A DNA stretch of 64,000 bases, from the NCBI RefSeq assembly GCF_026005215.1, contig NZ_BPMA01000028.1, positions 30,165 to 94,164 on the forward strand, read 5' to 3'. The stretch comes from Capnocytophaga catalasegens. Its GTDB lineage: Bacteria; Bacteroidota; Bacteroidia; Flavobacteriales; Flavobacteriaceae. Positions 26,634 through 35,816 of this stretch are shown here, in pieces (position 1 is the stretch's first letter; every line of letters starts with the position of its first letter). The notes below the pieces were generated by a model. It searched no databases and was not told where the DNA came from. It was given only the letters and a program-made list of their open reading frames with translations. The position numbers were made by a program, and so were the translations under genes.

Positions 26634-28184
26634 ATGAAAAAGACTATAATAGTAATGGTTGCCACTCTTATTTTGGGAAGTTGCACCAAGAATTTTGAGA
26701 GTTTGAATAGAGACCAGTATGGCATAACTGGTAAAGAATTAGATAGAATTCCACAGGGAGGTAACCAATTGATTGACTTGCAAAAATTGGTACTTCCTGA
26801 ACAAGAAAACTCATATCAGATGTGTTTTGATATGTATGCAACGGTTTATTCAGGATATGCAACCACCAAATTTACAGGAGATTACCAAACATATAATCCG
26901 CGTAGTGGTTGGGTAAACTATCCTTTTGATGATACATATCCAAAAATCTATAAAGCATACAACGAATTGAAAAAGATTTCCAAAGGAGATTATGACAAGC
27001 CTTATTTTGCTTTGGGAAGTATTTATCGAGTGGCTATTACACATTGGTTAACAGATACTTATGGACCACTTCCTTATTCAAAAATGAAAGAGGGACAATC
27101 GCAAGTTCCTTACGATTCTCAAAAGGATTTGTACTTGGGCTTTTGTGATGAATTGGTAAAATCCATTGAAGGTTTGAAAAAAGTAGATGTTACCGATAGA
27201 GAATATGCCCCGTTTGATAATGTTTATAAGGGAGATATGCAAAAATGGATAAAATATGCTAATTCTCTTCTTTTAAGAATTGCTATCAGAATGTCAAAAG
27301 CTGCTCCAGCAGAGGCTCAAAGATATGCCGAATTGGCAGTAGCACAGGGAGTAATTGTAGCCAATGCTGATAATGCACAACTACAAACGATAGACAATCC
27401 TACTTTCAAAGTAAGTGCCTCTTGGGGAGACTCTCGTGTGGGTGCTGATATTACCGAATATATGAATGCGTTTTCTGACCCACGCCGAGCCAAATATTTC
27501 ACAGAAGTTTCTACCCGAACTGCTGGTAAAAAGTTCTTCGGATGTCGCTTAGGAGCTCCTAATATTGGCTTTGTAATAGCTAATTATTCATTGCCTAATT
27601 TGCAAAAAAATTCGCCTATCGTATGGATGTCTGCTGCTGAGGTTGCTTTCCTTAAAGCCGAAGGAGCTTTGAATGGTTGGGCAATGGGAAGTTCTGCGGA
27701 GGATTTGTACAAAGAAGGAATAAAATTGTCTTTTGAGCAATGGGGAGCTGGCGATGCTACCACTTATTTGACAAATTCCAATCAGCGGGGAGCTTTCGTA
27801 GATGAGCTAAAAGCAGAGTATAATGCCACATCTTTTTCATCTCCAATTACAGTAAATTGGGCAGATGCCAATGGAGATAAAGAAAAACAATTGGCTCGAA
27901 TTATTACTCAAAAATGGATTGCTATGTTCCCTTATGGTTCTCACGAAGGCTGGGCTGAATGGCGAAGAACAGGATATCCGAACTTACTTCCTTCTGTTGA
28001 AAATAAAAGTGGGGGACTTATCAAATCAATCACTCAAAATGGCGGAAAAGATACAGGCGGAATGCGTAGATTGCCTTTCTCAACCAAAGAATATGAAGGA
28101 AGCAATCTGAAAAATATTCAAGAAGCTGTCAGTCTGTTAGGAGGAGCTGACAATGGAGCCACTGACCTTTGGTGGGCTAAATAG
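26634..28184 (+). CDS. SusD/RagB-family glycan-binding lipoprotein (GpdD-like)
   Basis: A 516-residue lipoprotein: lipobox LILGSC with the cysteine at about 17, then TKNFE, consistent with a Capnocytophaga-type surface-export signal. The SusD fold is recognisable by the YxxKILxAYNEL-like helix, ITHWLTDTYGPLPYSKM, WIKYANSLLLRIAIRMS and the closing AEVAFLKAEGAL region. It sits on the cell surface as the lid of the SusC channel and holds glycans. Its place directly after the SusC gene is canonical. Confidence 0.92.
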   Translation: MKKTIIVMVATLILGSCTKNFESLNRDQYGITGKELDRIPQGGNQLIDLQKLVLPEQENSYQMCFDMYATVYSGYATTKFTGDYQTYNPRSGWVNYPFDDTYPKIYKAYNELKKISKGDYDKPYFALGSIYRVAITHWLTDTYGPLPYSKMKEGQSQVPYDSQKDLYLGFCDELVKSIEGLKKVDVTDREYAPFDNVYKGDMQKWIKYANSLLLRIAIRMSKAAPAEAQRYAELAVAQGVIVANADNAQLQTIDNPTFKVSASWGDSRVGADITEYMNAFSDPRRAKYFTEVSTRTAGKKFFGCRLGAPNIGFVIANYSLPNLQKNSPIVWMSAAEVAFLKAEGALNGWAMGSSAEDLYKEGIKLSFEQWGAGDATTYLTNSNQRGAFVDELKAEYNATSFSSPITVNWADANGDKEKQLARIITQKWIAMFPYGSHEGWAEWRRTGYPNLLPSVENKSGGLIKSITQNGGKDTGGMRRLPFSTKEYEGSNLKNIQEAVSLLGGADNGATDLWWAK

Positions 28185-28213
28185 TTTATTCACAAACAAA
28201 AATACATTTACCG

Positions 28214-29260
28214 ATGAAAAATATAATATGTATCTTAGCTTTACTTGTCGTAGCGTGTAATAAAATCGAACCGATTGAAATTGTTGCACCTGAAAGAGAT
28301 ATTGATACTCAGACACTAAAACAATACAAATCGCAATTGCAAAACAGACTTATCACGATGGGAATGTTTTACAATTGGGGGCAAGAAAGTGGTGCTTTTC
28401 TGAAAAGTACGCCAGATAGTTTAGATGTAATTGTTCTGAAAAACAATTATTTGCAAATGAATGATATTTTAAAAAATGATTTAAAATTTGTTCAAGAGAA
28501 AAAAGCAACCAAAGTTCTTGTAGGAATTGAATTGGAAACCTTTTATCAGGAATATGAGGCTGAAAAAGAACAAAAAATAACTACAAGCAAAGCCGAAAAA
28601 GAGCAAGAATGGAAGGTTACCAACGAACGCCTTTCTGCTGATGAGAAAAAAGAAATATTGCAACAAATTGAACAAACTATTACAAATAATTTGATTAAAG
28701 AAGCAAAAGAAAAACTAATGCAACAAGCCACTACCGTTGTTCAATTTGCAAAAAATAACGGATTTGATGGCGTTAGTATCGAATTTCCACAAAATTTGAA
28801 TGAAGTATATTCTGCTGAAAATCTTGATAATTTTTTAGCCGAAATTACAAAAGAGGCGGGCAAAGGAAAAAATCTTCTTTTAGTGATTGAAAATCCATAC
28901 GGAGAAAGAGGAGAAACAACAGACGTTAAACCCATTGATTCAGCAAATTGGATTGTATATCGCCAAAAAGGAAAAGCGTTATTCAAAAATTTTGATGAGC
29001 AGGCTCAAAAATGGGCTTCTTTCCGATATTTACCTTCGGTTGACTTCGGCGAAGAAGATTTGGCAGAAGGCTTTGCAGACACCAAAATCTTTGCTCCTAG
29101 TGGAAGACTTCCTCGAACCATCGATGTAATTAACTGGAACGCTACTAATAAGGGAGGAGTAGCATATTACCACATCGAGAAAAATTATCACGATATTGTA
29201 GGAAATGTTTCCTTTAAAACCTTGCGAAATGCAATCGGTAAAATACAATTAACGAAATAA
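28214..29260 (+). CDS. GH18-fold lipoprotein lacking catalytic residues; probable glycan-binding protein
   Basis: A 348-residue lipoprotein (LLVVAC, then NKIE). The body resembles a GH18 TIM barrel, but the catalytic DxxDxDxE strand reads D185-GVS-I-E-F-P192: the second and third acidic positions are Ser188 and Glu190, and the essential last Glu is Pro192. I therefore predict a non-catalytic surface binding protein comparable to the GH18-like proteins in the Bacteroides thetaiotaomicron BT3984-BT3987 locus. A lysine/glutamate-rich helical insertion covers about residues 113-170. Co-transcribed, 29 bases after the SusD gene. Confidence 0.8.
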   Translation: MKNIICILALLVVACNKIEPIEIVAPERDIDTQTLKQYKSQLQNRLITMGMFYNWGQESGAFLKSTPDSLDVIVLKNNYLQMNDILKNDLKFVQEKKATKVLVGIELETFYQEYEAEKEQKITTSKAEKEQEWKVTNERLSADEKKEILQQIEQTITNNLIKEAKEKLMQQATTVVQFAKNNGFDGVSIEFPQNLNEVYSAENLDNFLAEITKEAGKGKNLLLVIENPYGERGETTDVKPIDSANWIVYRQKGKALFKNFDEQAQKWASFRYLPSVDFGEEDLAEGFADTKIFAPSGRLPRTIDVINWNATNKGGVAYYHIEKNYHDIVGNVSFKTLRNAIGKIQLTK

Positions 29261-29273
29261 ATTTTAAACTGAA

Positions 29274-30467
29274 ATGAAAATGAAATTTATAAAATTATCA
29301 ATGATAGCAATAGGCTTTTTATCAATGATAGCCTGTTCAAGCGAAGAAAAAGAAGGAGGCGAATTGTTCGACCAACAAGCGATTCTTTACAAATTGGAAG
29401 GTACAAACAGAAAACAAGCCGATTTTTCTCAAAAAACAACTATTTCTGCTTCTGCTGATGAGATTGGTCTTCAAAAAGAAGAAAAATTTGTTGTTGCTTT
29501 GGTCAAAGAAAATTCAAAAGACGTTTCTGTTTCGATGACACTCAATCCTCAGGAAGTTGAAAAGTATAACAAAGTTTATAAAACAAATTTTCTTCCATTT
29601 CCTGAAGAGAATATAACATTGACTTCGCAGCTGAATATCAAAGCGGGAAGCGTAACATCTGATGAAGGAAGTGTAAAAGTTGATATTTCTTCGCAATTGA
29701 AAGAAAATACGCCCTATATGTTTGCCGTAACGATGAATTCCGCAAGCGGAGCGAGCATTTTGAATACTTCCAAAACATTATTTTATACCGTTGAAGTTGT
29801 AAAAGGACTGATAAATAAAACGGTGAAAATAACTCGCGATGAATATTTCGAGTTAGAAAAGGGAAAATTTACTAATACATCTTTTACGCTTGAAGGGTTA
29901 ATTTTTGTTGAAAAATTTAGAGGTACCGGTGATACCGGAGAAGCAGGAATTAGTACTTTTATGGGAGTTGAAGGACAAACTTTGTTACGTTTTGGCGATT
30001 CAGGAGTAGACCCCGACCATTTACAAGCTAATGGTGTGGATATAGGTGTGAAGTTTAAAACCAAAAAATGGTATCACATAGCTTTGGTAGTTAATGGAAG
30101 CAAAACAATTGTTTATGTAAATGGTGAGAAAGTAACTGAATTTACAAAAAGTGGTGCCCTTTCAGGAGGAAATAATTTCTACATAGGACGTAGTTATAGT
30201 GATGGCAGGGGAATTGAAGCCCGACTTTCTGAATTAAGAGTTTGGAAAACAGCTCGTTCAGCACAACAAATCAAAGAAAATATTTACGAAGTTGATAAAA
30301 AAGATACTGATTTATACGCTTATTGGAAAATGAACGAAGTTGTTAATAGTAAAATTATGGATGCTTCGGGAAATGGATTTAATTTAAAACTAAAAGGACA
30401 AGCAGGTAAAAGCGGAGACCAGAAAATTACCATTTTTGAAGAACCCAGTCCTTTAAAAATTGATTAA
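29274..30467 (+). CDS. DUF1735 plus LamG/concanavalin-like surface lipoprotein
   Basis: A 397-residue lipoprotein (SMIACSSEEKEGG; acidic residues after the cysteine fit surface export). Residues about 30-170 match the BT_3987-like DUF1735 domain. Residues about 180-385 form a LamG-type jelly roll: TNTSFTLEGLIF, KKWYHIALVVNGSKTIVYVNGE, ARLSELRVWKTARS and LYAYWKMNE are diagnostic. No catalytic motif is visible. It probably binds glycan or protein carriers at the surface for the endoglycosidase encoded next. The closest described architecture is BT3986 of B. thetaiotaomicron. Confidence 0.82.
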   Translation: MKMKFIKLSMIAIGFLSMIACSSEEKEGGELFDQQAILYKLEGTNRKQADFSQKTTISASADEIGLQKEEKFVVALVKENSKDVSVSMTLNPQEVEKYNKVYKTNFLPFPEENITLTSQLNIKAGSVTSDEGSVKVDISSQLKENTPYMFAVTMNSASGASILNTSKTLFYTVEVVKGLINKTVKITRDEYFELEKGKFTNTSFTLEGLIFVEKFRGTGDTGEAGISTFMGVEGQTLLRFGDSGVDPDHLQANGVDIGVKFKTKKWYHIALVVNGSKTIVYVNGEKVTEFTKSGALSGGNNFYIGRSYSDGRGIEARLSELRVWKTARSAQQIKENIYEVDKKDTDLYAYWKMNEVVNSKIMDASGNGFNLKLKGQAGKSGDQKITIFEEPSPLKID

Positions 30468-30488
30468 CTCTTTTTAAAATTAACTAAA

Positions 30489-31892
30489 ATGAAAAAAATA
30501 TTTATAACAATACTATCTATGGCTTTTTTGGGAGCCTGTCAAGATGATTTTGACCCAAAATTTGAGTTGCCTAAACCTGATAATTCTTCGGGAGTTTTTA
30601 TGGAAAGTTCGCTTATAAACAAACAAGACCCTAAGGCTTCTGTATCTACTTTTTCGCAAGATGGTGAATATACTTTTGTGGCAGAATTGGGACATCAGGC
30701 GAAAGAAGATGGAGAAATATCTTTGATGAAATCCGATTTTGAAAAATTGGTGCAGCAATACAATGATTTTAAAGGAGCTAATGATTATTTGCTCCTGCCC
30801 GATACAAATTATGAATTTGTAAAAGGTACGTTCAAAAAAGGTGCTACATCAAGCGAAGTTCAATTAAAAATAAAGGATTACAGGAACTTAGAACAAGGTA
30901 ATTATATATTGCCTTTGGCGGTTAGTGTAGAAGGAAAAACATTGTTGCATCCAGTAATTGTTCGTAAAGATGCTGATTATGTGGCTCTTTCCGAAACAAG
31001 TAAAAAACCTATGCCGCCTGGAACTTATAATTGCCCTAATCGTACTGAACCTATGAAAATGGTAGCCTATGTCGAAACCAACGATTGGGACATACGTAAT
31101 ATGGGTCAATTCATTTTGAAAGATAGCAAAAAACCTATTTTTGATATGGTGGTTTTATTCGCTGCTAATATGAATTATAATTCAAAAACAGGAAAGCGGT
31201 ATCTTTATTTTAATGAAAAATTGCAACCTATTGTAAATGACCCTGATAAATACATAAAACCTTTACGAGACAGAGGGATAAAAGTAATTTTGGACATTTT
31301 GCCTAATCACCAAGGAGTTGGCTATTATAATTTTCAAAATTATGACGAAGCCTTGGAATTTGCTCGTGAATGCAAAAGATACGCCGACCTATTGGGAATA
31401 GATGGTTGGGATATAGATGAAGAATATGCAAAATACGAAAAATTACCACAAAAGCCACAAAAAGGGAATATATCTGTTCTTTGGTTTATGCGTGCAATAA
31501 AAGAAGTAATGCCTGATAAACTATTAACATTATATGATTATGGACATACTTTAAGAGCTAATGAAACTGATGATGTTGGTAAAAAAGCCTCCGATTACAT
31601 AGATTACGAATGGTCCGATTATAATAGAGTTCATCAATCTATGATAGGTTTGCCCAATGAGCGTTACGGGAATAGATCAATAGAAGCCGCTCAACAAGGA
31701 TTAGGAAATACTGCTTTTGTAGCAAACCAAAATTTACAAATTTGCAATGGTTTAATGATGATTTTCAGCATCAATGGAAACCAGATAAAAAATGGAAATG
31801 CTGCTCCACAGCTTAGCAGTGCTACTGAATTTTTATATGGAGAAAAGTGTATTTTTGAAGGAAAATACCATAAAGGACCTAAAGATAATTAA
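30489..31892 (+). CDS. Endo-beta-N-acetylglucosaminidase, GH18, surface lipoprotein (GpdG-like)
   Basis: A 467-residue lipoprotein (FLGACQDDFD; Q-D-D after the cysteine fits the Capnocytophaga export signal). An N-terminal DUF1735-like domain (about 25-165) precedes a GH18 barrel. The catalytic strand is D305-G-W-D-I-D-E-E312, a complete DxxDxDxE with Glu312 as acid/base. GH18 endoglycosidases of this type cut the chitobiose core of N-glycans and leave one GlcNAc on the protein. It is the only enzyme with complete catalytic residues in the operon and defines its substrate. Equivalent enzymes include BT3987 and, I infer, GpdG. Confidence 0.88.
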   Translation: MKKIFITILSMAFLGACQDDFDPKFELPKPDNSSGVFMESSLINKQDPKASVSTFSQDGEYTFVAELGHQAKEDGEISLMKSDFEKLVQQYNDFKGANDYLLLPDTNYEFVKGTFKKGATSSEVQLKIKDYRNLEQGNYILPLAVSVEGKTLLHPVIVRKDADYVALSETSKKPMPPGTYNCPNRTEPMKMVAYVETNDWDIRNMGQFILKDSKKPIFDMVVLFAANMNYNSKTGKRYLYFNEKLQPIVNDPDKYIKPLRDRGIKVILDILPNHQGVGYYNFQNYDEALEFARECKRYADLLGIDGWDIDEEYAKYEKLPQKPQKGNISVLWFMRAIKEVMPDKLLTLYDYGHTLRANETDDVGKKASDYIDYEWSDYNRVHQSMIGLPNERYGNRSIEAAQQGLGNTAFVANQNLQICNGLMMIFSINGNQIKNGNAAPQLSSATEFLYGEKCIFEGKYHKGPKDN

Positions 31893-31904
31893 AATTTTAC
31901 AGCG

Positions 31905-33041
31905 ATGAAAAAGATATTTTTTTATTTACCCATTCTTTTGTTTTTGATGAATTGTACCAAAGACAATAATCAGGAAGGAAAACCGATTGTAGACCCTATT
32001 GAAAAAGTATTAAAACCAACTTCAATAGTAGTAAAACAAGGTAATGAGGTTTTAAAAGACATTGTCAAAGACAATAAAATTTTATTAGAAGAAGGTAAGC
32101 AGTACAATATTGAAGTTATTTTTGATGAAGATGTTGAATTGCAAAAAGGAGAATTTCTGAAAATGAAGACAAAAAACCAAAGAGAGTTTTATGCTGATTT
32201 TTACGGAAAAAATGCGAATGAAATTAACGAAAAAGTAGTATTCAAAAAGCAAGGTTATCAAGATTTTGTATTGGAAATAGTACAGGAGCAACTGATTGCA
32301 AAATTTTATAAAACTTTTAAATCTCTTTCAGCTCCTCAAAATAATCTAATCGTTCCCAATCCAGACAAGAAAACGATTACAATTCTGAATGTGAATAAAA
32401 ATAATACAAATGCACAGATGGAACTTACTTTTCTTACCCCTGTTTTTATGGAAAATTTGGTAGAAAACAATCAAGAATTTATCAAAGTAGAAAAAATGGG
32501 GGAAGGAGATGTGTACAAAATTATTGTTTCTTCTGATAAACTGATAGAAAAAGAAGAACTCATTCTTCCCATTTATTCAATAAATAAAATGCAAAAAGGA
32601 ACGCAAGTTAGCGAACTTGTTTTCAAAGCAGACAAAGCTCCGTATTACTTTGATAAAGAAGAATCTTCTTCTAAATTAAACGTTTACAGATATTCTTCTT
32701 TTTCCTTTGACGATGGAGAGGATGACGAAGATGATTCAGAAGATGATGAAGACATAAAAACAGATACAATACTAAATGCTGAATTACAACTGTATCTCAA
32801 CGGAGAAAAAACTGCTTATATTTTTATAGATAACCCAAATATCGATTTGGTGGAAAGCTACACTATGGATACAACTAAGAAAGGAAAAATAAATATTACT
32901 TTGAAAGATGGAATTCAAAACCTACCACCGAAAACCTTACATTTCTTTGATGCTTACGAAGGAGAATTGGTAGGCGGGCAAATCGTTAAAAAACAAAATG
33001 CTCCTAAACAAGAAATCTCAATTTATTTAACAGGCTATTAA
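31905..33041 (+). CDS. Unrecognised surface lipoprotein with an acidic tract
   Basis: A 378-residue lipoprotein (LFLMNC then TKDN), last gene of the operon, 12 bases after the endoglycosidase. I do not recognise a family. The sequence looks beta-rich and modular: LKPTSIVVKQGNEVL, two or three Ig-like stretches, then an almost uninterrupted Asp/Glu run at about residues 268-284 in a linker, and a C-terminal beta domain ending TGY. No glycosidase motif is seen. Its position suggests an accessory surface subunit of the deglycosylation complex; a calcium-binding role for the acidic run is only a possibility. Confidence 0.7.
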   Translation: MKKIFFYLPILLFLMNCTKDNNQEGKPIVDPIEKVLKPTSIVVKQGNEVLKDIVKDNKILLEEGKQYNIEVIFDEDVELQKGEFLKMKTKNQREFYADFYGKNANEINEKVVFKKQGYQDFVLEIVQEQLIAKFYKTFKSLSAPQNNLIVPNPDKKTITILNVNKNNTNAQMELTFLTPVFMENLVENNQEFIKVEKMGEGDVYKIIVSSDKLIEKEELILPIYSINKMQKGTQVSELVFKADKAPYYFDKEESSSKLNVYRYSSFSFDDGEDDEDDSEDDEDIKTDTILNAELQLYLNGEKTAYIFIDNPNIDLVESYTMDTTKKGKINITLKDGIQNLPPKTLHFFDAYEGELVGGQIVKKQNAPKQEISIYLTGY

Positions 33042-33064
33042 ACCTAAATTACATAACAATCTAT

Positions 33065-33105
33065 AAAGAAAGCCGAATAGTAGTAATTATTCGACTTTCT
33101 TTATT
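33065..33105 (+). terminator. Terminator of the glycan-utilisation operon
   Basis: Stem AAAGAAAG(C)CGAATA / TATTCG(A)CTTTCTTT with one mismatch, followed by TTATTT, 24 bases after the last stop. Confidence 0.85.
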
Positions 33106-33555
33106 TCAAATATAAGAATTTTTTAGATTATTCAAAACTTTAAAACACTTTATCCTATCTAAATTTTTTCTGTATGTCCGTTTAGTGTAATATATGATTT
33201 TTTTTTGTAATAATTTATCAAAAATATGAAAATATAACTATTTGGTTTTCAGTTATATATTTTTACATTTGACTTATAAAATTTAGCAATTATACTCTTT
33301 TATTAGTAATAACGAAGATACATTAAATTTTTTTATTAAAAACGATATTGCCTTTTGATTGGGCAAAGTTTGAAAAATAAAGGATTCTCTTTGCTTAGTT
33401 TGGTACTATGTTAAAAAAATAGTTATCAAATATTAAAAGTTAAAACAGAATTATATTAAATTTATCACATTTCTATCGTATGAAATATTACAATTTATCA
33501 ATTAGAAAATTTTGATACGAAAATGCTGAAAAATGAAATATAGATATTGAGATAA
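33106..33555. other. Gene-free A+T-rich stretch between convergent units
   Basis: No ORF of note, no exact -7 element and no RNA gene recognised. It separates the two terminators. Confidence 0.5.
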
Positions 33556-33559
33556 AACA

Positions 33560-33590
33560 AAAAGAGAAGTATTTTGATACTTCTCTTTTC
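33560..33590. terminator. Terminator of the GH109 gene
   Basis: AAAGAGAAGTAT-TTTG-ATACTTCTCTTT, a perfect 12-bp stem just past the stop of the leftward gene, with A/T runs on both sides so it may work both ways. Confidence 0.85.
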
Positions 33591-33616
33591 TATTGATCTT
33601 TAAACTCTAAGAAGTC

Positions 33617-35038
33617 TTATTTCTGGTCTTCTTTGGTAAAAGCATAACGATACCCTTGTACTTTATTCCAACTTCCACGTGTAAAATCAGGAATTTTGAC
33701 AGGAGCAGAATTATTTTCGAGCGAAATTCTTGAAAGTTCAGCAAGCGAAGACCATTCTGCCAAATCATATACATCCATATCCAAAGGAAGTCCATTTCGC
33801 AAACAATAGATAAGACGATAATCCATAATATAATCCATACCTCCATGTCCGCCAACTTTTTTAGCTTGAGCTTCTAAAGCTTCGGTCAAAAGAGGACTTT
33901 TATACTTTTTCATCAACGACTTTTTAACCTCTTCGGGAACAAATCCATGAGAATTCAAATCTTCATGATTGGGGGCAACATCATTTCCTACTTGTGAAGG
34001 CTCTAAGGCGTATCCTTCGACAGGATATTTGTTGGCAAAACCTTTTGTTCCTGTAAGTTGATACATACGCGAATACGGACGTGGATTTACCACATTATGT
34101 TGTATTTGGATTGTTTTTCCTTTTTCGGTACGAATAAGAGTCATTGTATGGTCTCCATTCTTGTAATCTGTTGGGAATTTTCCTGTCATTTGCTTTACTA
34201 CTTCTGGACCATTTACAGGTTTAGTATCCATAGAAACTAAATAATTCATTTTATCTCCTCGATGGATATCAAGCAATTGACAAGCAGGTCCCATTCCGTG
34301 CGTAGCATATACATCTCCTCGAAATTTTTGATTGTAATCCAATCGCCAGTTATTATAGTAATATTTCCAGAAATCTGCCAAATTGTGAATATAAGCTCCT
34401 TCGGTGTGTAAAACTTCTCCAAAAACTCCTTGTTGAGCCATATTAAGCGTTGTCATTTCAAAGAAATCATACACACAATTTTCGAGTTGCATACAATGTT
34501 TTCGAGTTTTTTCAGAAGTATTAATAAGTGCCCATATTTCGTCTAATGTCATTGCGCCAGGTACTTCAATAGCTGTGTGTTTGCCTTGTTCCATTGCATA
34601 AACTCCCATTTTGGCGTGATTTTTCCAATCTGTAACGATATAAACAAGGTCGATATCATTACGTTCGCAAAGTTTTTTCCAAGCATCTTGACTACCTGAA
34701 TATTCTCCTTTGGCACGCGGAAGATTAAGTGATTCTAGTGCTTTTTGTGTTTTTTCAACACGTTCTGCTTCAAGATCACAAAGCGCTACAATTTCTACGC
34801 CAGGTACTTGTGCCAAACGTTTTACAGGGTTTCGCATACCAAGTCCAATAACTCCCACACGTACAACATCAAGCTTAGGCGCAGTAAGTTTGATAACATC
34901 TTGTTGTCCAGTAGGTCGAGGAGGAACAGGTATTTCAATTGGTTGAGATTTGTTGGACAGATTTAATGATGGTTTTTGTTGTCCGGCACACGATATAAAT
35001 ATCGTTCCAAGAAGAATTGTTTTGATAATTTTTTTCAT
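33617..35038 (-). CDS. GH109-type NAD-dependent glycosidase lipoprotein (alpha-N-acetylgalactosaminidase-like)
   Basis: A 473-residue Gfo/Idh/MocA-fold protein with a lipoprotein signal (FISCAGQQKP). The Rossmann motif is VGVIGLGMRNPVKRL. The segments VEIVALCDLEAERVEK, YAMEQGKHTAIEVPGAMTLDE, LENCVYDFFEMTTLNMA and YATHGMGPACQLLDIHRGD match GH109, whose founding member removes alpha-GalNAc, including blood-group A antigen, using bound NAD. The active-site histidine is expected in ATHGMG. The GH109 label is inferred from these motifs, and a dehydrogenase acting on another sugar remains possible. It converges on the N-glycan operon and may complement it by trimming host glycans. Confidence 0.85.
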   Translation of the reverse strand: MKKIIKTILLGTIFISCAGQQKPSLNLSNKSQPIEIPVPPRPTGQQDVIKLTAPKLDVVRVGVIGLGMRNPVKRLAQVPGVEIVALCDLEAERVEKTQKALESLNLPRAKGEYSGSQDAWKKLCERNDIDLVYIVTDWKNHAKMGVYAMEQGKHTAIEVPGAMTLDEIWALINTSEKTRKHCMQLENCVYDFFEMTTLNMAQQGVFGEVLHTEGAYIHNLADFWKYYYNNWRLDYNQKFRGDVYATHGMGPACQLLDIHRGDKMNYLVSMDTKPVNGPEVVKQMTGKFPTDYKNGDHTMTLIRTEKGKTIQIQHNVVNPRPYSRMYQLTGTKGFANKYPVEGYALEPSQVGNDVAPNHEDLNSHGFVPEEVKKSLMKKYKSPLLTEALEAQAKKVGGHGGMDYIMDYRLIYCLRNGLPLDMDVYDLAEWSSLAELSRISLENNSAPVKIPDFTRGSWNKVQGYRYAFTKEDQK

Positions 35039-35077
35039 TATTTTATTTATTAAGGTTAATTATTAAGAAAACTTGTA

Positions 35078-35085
35078 CAAAGATA
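35078..35085 (-). promoter_or_regulatory. -7 element of the GH109 gene
   Basis: Minus-strand TATCTTTG, an exact consensus, giving a leader of about 35 bases. Confidence 0.65.
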
Positions 35086-35172
35086 CAATTTTTTTCGTAA
35101 AAAATTTTTTTTATTGTCAAATTTTAACCTTTGATAAATTTAACCTAATAAAATACCAACCATTTTTGAAAA

Positions 35173-35281
35173 AGTTGCAAAAAAGACTCCCTATTAACAT
35201 AAAATCAATTTTTTTATTCGTACAAATTACTTTATTTTGTGGTAATAATTAGTAAAAGGGAGCGGGAGTCTTCTTGCAACT
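35173..35281. repeat. Long inverted repeat upstream of the GH109 gene
   Basis: The left arm 35173-35191 (AGTTGCAAAAAAGACTCCC) and the reverse complement of 35264-35281 (AGTTGCAAGAAGACTCCC) agree except for one substitution and one extra A. The 72-base interior contains the motif shared with 36392-36419. It could be a small MITE-like unit or a long RNA hairpin. Confidence 0.6.
35233..35257. promoter_or_regulatory. Motif shared with the ECF sigma upstream region, copy A
   Basis: TATTTTGTGGTAATA (35233-35247) plus AGTAAAA (35251-35257) is repeated upstream of the ECF sigma gene. On the minus strand it lies upstream of the GH109 gene. Inferred to be a candidate ECF-dependent promoter or operator. 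Confidence 0.35.
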
Positions 35282-35324
35282 CAAACTATTTAAGATGATA
35301 AAATTTTTAAATTTGATAACTTTT

Positions 35325-35366
35325 AAGAAAAGGAAGCGTGAAAATTACAACTTCCTTTTCTTTGCT
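35325..35366 (+). terminator. Strong hairpin with T-rich tail between the GH109 and anti-sigma genes
   Basis: AAGAAAAGGAAG / CTTCCTTTTCTT, a perfect 12-bp stem with a 14-base loop. No recognised gene reads into it from the left on the plus strand, so a short transcript from the inverted-repeat region is possible. From the other direction it could end the sigma/anti-sigma transcript. Confidence 0.6.
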
Positions 35367-35525
35367 TAAATAAACATACTCAACTTAAATTAACCAAACA
35401 AAACCTTTTTTCATATTCTTAGTCTTTTATTTTTTCAAAACCTGACAATTATTATTAAAAAAAAGCGAATTAGATACCTTTTCTATCTGGTTATAATTCA
35501 CTTCTAATCAACAAAACACTATTTT

Positions 35526-35816
35526 TTATGTATTAAAGTTATTTATTTTTTCTTTGAGAGAATATTTGAATTTTTCCATTTCGCAAGATTCTGATTTATA
35601 CTGAAAATCTTTTCTTATATAATTTTGTAATATTTTATGCAAAATCTTGGCTTTTTTATTGTATGCTACACAGATCTTACAAAAAAACAAATGTCCTTTA
35701 AGTTGCATTCTTTCTACGAATGAAAGCCTACCATCAAGTTGTTTTTCAATCAAAAAAGTTGCTTCTTTACACGAAAGAAAAAACCAATGAAATATTTTAC
35801 TTACCACACGTGCCAT
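35526..35816 (-). CDS. Zinc-finger anti-sigma factor-like protein
   Basis: A 96-residue protein with the zinc-binding anti-sigma pattern: an early cysteine in FLSCKEATFLIEKQLDGRLS, then GHLFFCKICVAY, i.e. H-x3-C-x2-C. Similar soluble zf-HC2 proteins bind and hold ECF sigma factors. There is no transmembrane helix, so it would act in the cytoplasm. Its ATG shares one base with the stop of the upstream sigma gene (TAATG), indicating translational coupling. The signal it senses is unknown. Confidence 0.75.
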   Translation of the reverse strand: MARVVSKIFHWFFLSCKEATFLIEKQLDGRLSFVERMQLKGHLFFCKICVAYNKKAKILHKILQNYIRKDFQYKSESCEMEKFKYSLKEKINNFNT

